Positions 59,931-64,000 of a DNA stretch of 64,000 bases are shown piece after piece. The DNA comes from Cheiracanthium punctorium. Taxonomy: Eukaryota; Arthropoda; Arachnida; Araneae; Cheiracanthiidae. How positions within the stretch are numbered: position 1 is the stretch's first letter; every line of letters starts with the position of its first letter. Below the pieces are notes generated by a model, which was not told where the DNA came from, made no database searches, and saw only the letters and a program-made list of their open reading frames with translations. The position numbers and the translations under genes are program-made. The stretch covers positions 434,001 to 498,000 of the forward strand of contig JAWZYV010018234.1 of the NCBI GenBank assembly GCA_038373885.1, given 5' to 3'.

Positions 59931-60466
59931 TCATATATCACACTCAAAAACTTTCCTTAAAGTTAAACTACCTCCCAAAGGAGATTTTTCTTTTGCAAAT
60001 ATACTTTCTCTAAATTTAGATAAACTAAACTTTGTGAGTGGTTTTGTAAATGCATCTGCCAAATTATCAGCACTTTTAATGTATTTAATATCGAATGTGT
60101 CTTTGTAAACTAAATCTCTGACGAAAAACATTTTGATATCAATATGCTTGGTCTTATAGTTTTCTATGGGGGACTTAACAAAGTCGATGGTTGCCCTGTT
60201 ATCTACGAGAAGTAAAGAGCGGTTCCTTTTGTCTGAAATTAATTTTTGACTAACGCATTCATTTAAGATGCGATCGAACCACTGAAGCTCTTTAACTGCT
60301 TCTGTTAATGCAACAAACTCAGCCTCCATAGTGCTAAGGCTTACACACTTTTCTTTGAAGGTGCGCCAAGCTATTGGAGACTTGTCTAACAATATCAATT
60401 GCCCCCCCATGGAAGTACGATCATCCCTGTTTGATGCAAAATCGGCATCGGTGTAGGTGACTATTT
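59931..60466 (-). pseudogene. Copia RNase H domain
   Basis: Reads TYTDADFASNRDDRTS (start of RNase H, first catalytic D), then SLSTMEAEFVALTEAVKELQW (E), LLVDNRATI (D), KTKHIDIKMFFVRD and NLADAFTKPL (last D). It is out of frame with the upstream RT by one base near 60465. The frame ends FECDI at 59931. Confidence 0.85.
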
Positions 60467-61582
60467 GAAATTAGTACAAGTTTTGATACGGGTGAAATTA
60501 GTACAAGTTAATTTAAGTTTTAAATGTCTGGTGCAATTTACGTAACCAAGTAATTTGATTAAACCATCCCAGTGTATTATTCCGGGGTTGCTCTGAAACT
60601 GGCTAAAGATGTTAACCACATAGCTTATATTGGGACGCGTCCGATTTGCAATAAAGGATAAACATCCTAGTAAGCTACGGTAGGGATACCGTTGCATTTC
60701 TTTTATTTCGTCGTTTGTCTGAGGGCATTGAACCTTAGAATAAATTGTGCCTTTGGAGATCGGGAGTGATGTTATAGGAATTTTGTACTGTCTAAATCTT
60801 TTGAAAATTTCTTCAATATAAAGAGTTTGACTGATACAAATATCGTCGATTTGTTCAAAATCAACTCCAAGCAACTTACGGGTTTTACCCAAACTTTTCA
60901 AGTCGAAATTCTTAGTTATAAGATTTACGCATCGTTCTATAGTTTTAGTGGTCTTCCCAAACACTACTATATCGTCAACATACACTAATAAAACAATTTC
61001 ATTTTTAAAAACATATACACAATTACACCAGTCATATTTTTTAAAACCTATTTCATTTAAGACTTTGTTTAACTCTGTGTACCACACTCTACCACTTTGA
61101 TGTAAACCATAAAGTGCCTTGTCTAACTTGCACACTAAGTGTTCTTTACCTAGCTCTACAAAACCCGGGGGTTGTGTCATGTAGACTGTGTGTGTCAATG
61201 GGGCGTACAAATATGCCCATTTTACATCATACTGGAAATGTAACCATTTTTTATATGAAACTAGCAATGAAAAGAAAAAGCGAATTATACTAAAATTGAC
61301 TATGGGTGAAAAGGTCTCGTCATAAGACTCGCCTTTTATTTTTTTGTAGCCTTGTGCTACTAATCTAGCTTTGTATCGCACGATTTTTCCTTTTGCATCG
61401 CGTTTTACTGTGTAGACCCATCTACACCCCATGGGAGTAACTTGACTAGGTGCTTCAGTTAAGTGCCACACTTTGCGTTCTTTTATCATTTTAATCTCTT
61501 CCTCCATGGCAATTTGCCAAAAGTCCTTTTGAGGGGATTTTAATGATTGTTTATAGGTTCGTGGCACAACAATTTCTTCTAG
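60461..61582 (-). pseudogene. Copia reverse transcriptase
   Basis: Contains FWQIAMEEEIKMI, CRWVYTVKRDAKG, KARLVAQGYKK, YDETFSPIV, FQYDVKWAYLYAPL (first catalytic Asp), KALYGLHQSGRVWY and YVDDIVVF (YVDD catalytic box), followed by the connection region (LIKLLGYVNCT). A TGA at 61583-61585 precedes VPRTYKQS. At its end a 27-bp in-frame tandem duplication (GAAATTAGTACAAGTT at 60468 and 60495) gives a doubled CTNF segment, then a stop. Confidence 0.88.
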
Positions 61583-61694
61583 TCATATATTCATACTGCT
61601 AGCACTGGAGGTTGAACTACCGTTTTGACCCGCTACGAGTCCCTCATACAGATTAGAACCTTTAAAACAAAAAAGGTTTGGTTCAAAGGATATA

Positions 61695-62940
61695 TTATTC
61701 TTTTTTACAGTATTTTTCAGCGTCATTTAGTGACCTTATTCTTTCCTTTTCTCCTTCCTCATAATAGTAGATGTCGACTCTACTACCATCGGGCCTAGGT
61801 ACCAGCTTTCTAAGCCATCGTACTTCCCTCAGCGGTATATCCACACGACCTTCCCTCTCTCTTGTGTGGAGTTCGTCTTCATCGTCTGAATGTCCTGGGG
61901 AGTTTGAATTATTTGAACTATTTTCAAAAGCATCACTATTAGGGGATTCCGTATAATAAAAATTCTGGCCCATTACTGCTCCACTGTCATTTTGGTCACT
62001 TTGTTTTACGTTATAAGGTACATTTCCATCAAAAGAAACATTAATGGTTTCCAAAATTTGATCAGAGTCAGGCATCCAAATTCTGTAGCCTTTTGTGTTG
62101 AAAGCATATCCTATCATCACACCTTTACGGGCTTTAGGATCAAACTTCGATCTACGGGACTTAGGAACACCTACGCATGCCGTAGCTCCGAAGGGTCTTA
62201 AGTGTCTCACTGAAGGCTTACGGCCACAATACAACTCAAAGGGGGTTTTCAATTGATTTCGGCGACATAAGCGATTTTTGGTGTACATGAAGTACAGCAT
62301 TGCCTCAGGCCAAAAACTTTTATGCATATTACTTTCTGCCAAGAGTGTATGTGCCGCATCCATTACTGTGCGATTATATCTCTCCGATACCACGTTTTCT
62401 TCGGGAGTATATGTATTTGTTAATTCGTGTTTAATGCCCTTCTCAGTACAGAAATTTTTAAAATTTGTGTTTACAAATTCAGTCCCATTATCTGTACATA
62501 TAGCTTTTAGCTCTCTGCCTAGAAATCTTTCAGCTCTAAAAATATGATTTTTAAAAATGTTAAAGACGTTTTGTGTGTCTTTAATTGGGTAAACTGACAC
62601 TTTACACGAGTAATCATCTGTAATAGTTAAAAAGTATTTTTCTCCCCTCCTCCCTGTAGTTTGTGTAGGACCCCAAGTGTCCATGTGAATTAACTCTAGC
62701 GGATGTCGTGATCTGATCTCTTGTGTAGGTTTAAACGAAACTCTACTTTGCTTATTCAATCTGCATGGCTCACAAATAATTCTGTTATATTTAAGTGTTG
62801 GGAGTCCTATTGCACTTTTACTTTTAGCAGTGCGATTAATAGCGTCAACATTAATGTGGCCTAACCTCCTATGCCAAAGCATAGTTTGGTCTGACGTTTT
62901 GTTACTTTCAGTAGATGAGATGGAAAATCCGACAGATTTA
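61695..62940 (-). pseudogene. Copia integrase
   Basis: The GAG-pre-integrase zinc region reads WHRRLGH..C..C (MLWHRRLGHINVDAINR, IICEPCRLNK). The catalytic core shows HMDTWGP, CTDNGTEF and YTPEENVVSERYNRT, the DD35E triad. FWPEAMLYFMYTKNR and the MIGYAFNTKGYRIW region follow. A Ser/Asp-rich linker and a charged tail end in KYCKKE at a stop, before the RT frame. Upstream it is separated from protease by frameshifts. Confidence 0.9.
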
Positions 62941-64000
62941 GCGTTTTATTTGGAATTTTTGGATGTAAACAGTAAACTCCGTTCTCCATAAATGCAGAAA
63001 AAAGCTTAAAGCGAGGAAATTAAACTGCTTACCTTGGTAGAGTTTAATTTCCCCATCACAACCAAAGAAATCCACTCCCTTTTTATCTAGTCTAGAACCT
63101 GACATCAGGTTACTTCGTAACTCAGGTGAATGCATGACCTCACCAAATTTGTACGTCCGTTGTCCGAATCGTAGTTCTACATGTCCCTTGCCTTCTATGG
63201 GGAAGGTGACTCCGTCGATTGCAACAGCCAGTTCTTGGTCTGCAACACGCTTGTAGTCCGTATAAAGCTGCTTATCCCGACAAAAATGGTGGGTGGCGGC
63301 CGTATCAAAGATCCAGGTATCTTGGGTGACACAGGCTTGGCTCAGGTTCGCTCCTGCCAGGAAAGAGGATGTTGAGCTGGCATCTCGGCTTAAAGGTTCC
63401 TGGCTACGGGTAGGGCTCCTGTTACGTTGATTTCTGGATATCTTATTTCTAGAGAAATCCCTCGCTCCTCTTTCGGGCAATACACCATTTGAAGTGGACA
63501 CGCGTTGTCTTAAGGTTTTAGCTGTGGTTTTTCTTGGGCGGCTTTGACGGCCAGCTTGACTAGGTATTTTAGACTTAGTGTAGACGTTTTGCCGTTTCTT
63601 TAACTTTGCTTGATGAGCGGCATACACCTCTTCGGTTGTTCTGTCGGCATCACGCACACTTAAACAGGATTCTTCAGCAATAAGCTCGATAACGATATCT
63701 TTAAAAATGAACTTCTTATCATCCCATCTTAAAATGGTTTGTACAATACTGTCGAAGTCGACAGGCAAATAACGCAAGAGTTGAAAGGCCAAATAAATCT
63801 CAGGGAGAGGTTGATTAATTGCACTGAACTGGTTATTAATTCTTCTTAATCTAGCAGCATACATATCAATGTTTTCACCAGGCTTGATTTTACACGAGCA
63901 TAGTTCCGAAAATAAACTCATATGAGTTGAACGGTTGTCTGGTCTAAAATGAGTTTTAATTCTGTCCCAAGCTTCTTTAGCGTCAGTGAACTCTTCGATA
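62938..64000 (-). pseudogene. Copia Gag (UBN2-like) and protease, 5' partial
   Basis: The frame is open through the right edge (EEFTDAKEAWDRIKTHF..), so the Met at 63921 is internal. Gag shows the UBN2 pattern (MSLFSELCSCKIKPGENIDM, LRRINNQF, YLPVDFDSIVQTIL). A basic linker follows; no CCHC zinc knuckle is clear. Protease begins TWIFDTAATHHFC, where DTAA is the active-site form seen in Tnt1-like elements rather than DSGA. The end shifts frame near 62990-63010 and again near 62940. Confidence 0.82.

Larger units (their letters stand above)
58234..64000 (-). mobile_element. Ty1/Copia LTR retrotransposon, decayed, 5' truncated by window
   Basis: Gag, protease, integrase, reverse transcriptase and RNase H occur in the Copia order (integrase before RT), all on the minus strand. 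Frameshifts or stops lie near 62940-63010, at 61583-61585 and near 60465, so the copy cannot make a full polyprotein. About 1 kb of AT-rich non-coding sequence separates RNase H from the LTR. It interrupts a Penelope-like fragment and probably sits in an LDHD intron, in the same orientation as LDHD. Confidence 0.88.

Noticed and set aside
1..64000. CRISPR arrays, prokaryotic operons, rRNA genes
   Set aside because: No short regularly spaced repeats with unique spacers, no operon structure and no rRNA-like conserved blocks were seen; the gene architecture is eukaryotic.

Overview
This window is animal nuclear DNA, most likely from an arthropod. It is strongly AT-rich and gene-poor. The genes have spliceosomal introns with GT..AG borders and AATAAA poly(A) signals, and most of the sequence is old, nested mobile-element debris. 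The mix of a Tc1-like transposon, Copia, Penelope-like relics, piggyBac and hAT MITEs and a tRNA-derived SINE fits a chelicerate such as a spider, but that lineage is a guess and nothing here proves it. No rRNA gene, standalone tRNA gene, CRISPR array or prokaryotic operon was seen.

Three cellular genes are supported. (1) 37186-38835, minus: an intact, intronless DEAD-box RNA helicase of the DDX56/Dbp9 type, 549 aa. (2) 44625-46412, plus: the last three coding exons of a CKLF-like MARVEL four-helix membrane protein; its first exon was not found. (3) 52507-55931, minus: the last five exons of mitochondrial D-lactate dehydrogenase (LDHD); its 5' exons lie beyond the right edge.

Layout. 1-18.7 kb: gene-free, with a hAT-like element (3287-4597) carrying a piggyBac-type MITE, two Penelope-like 3' relics with hammerhead-like folds (5.5 and 6.7 kb), a TA-flanked element (10.3-11.6 kb) and a SINE (12.9 kb). 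18.7-21.5 kb: a four-level nest of insertions enclosing a frameshifted Tc1-like transposon. 21.7-36.7 kb: about a dozen short non-autonomous elements, many with exact 8-bp target duplications, plus a promoter-like or LTR-like block at 27.0-27.6 kb. 37-39 kb: DDX56. 39.3-40.2 kb: a second copy of the element found inside the nest, without the Tc1 insertion. 44.6-46.9 kb: the MARVEL gene. 48.9-52.3 kb: two elements rich in inverted repeats. 52.5-64 kb: LDHD followed by a Penelope-like fragment interrupted by a decayed Copia element that runs off the window and probably lies in an LDHD intron.

The cellular genes show no functional link to each other. The notable content is the layering of transposons, which gives relative ages, and the repeated hammerhead-ribozyme-like folds at the ends of Penelope-like relics. 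Alignments and RNA folds were done by eye, so boundaries of decayed repeats are approximate; target duplications and splice sites were read directly.
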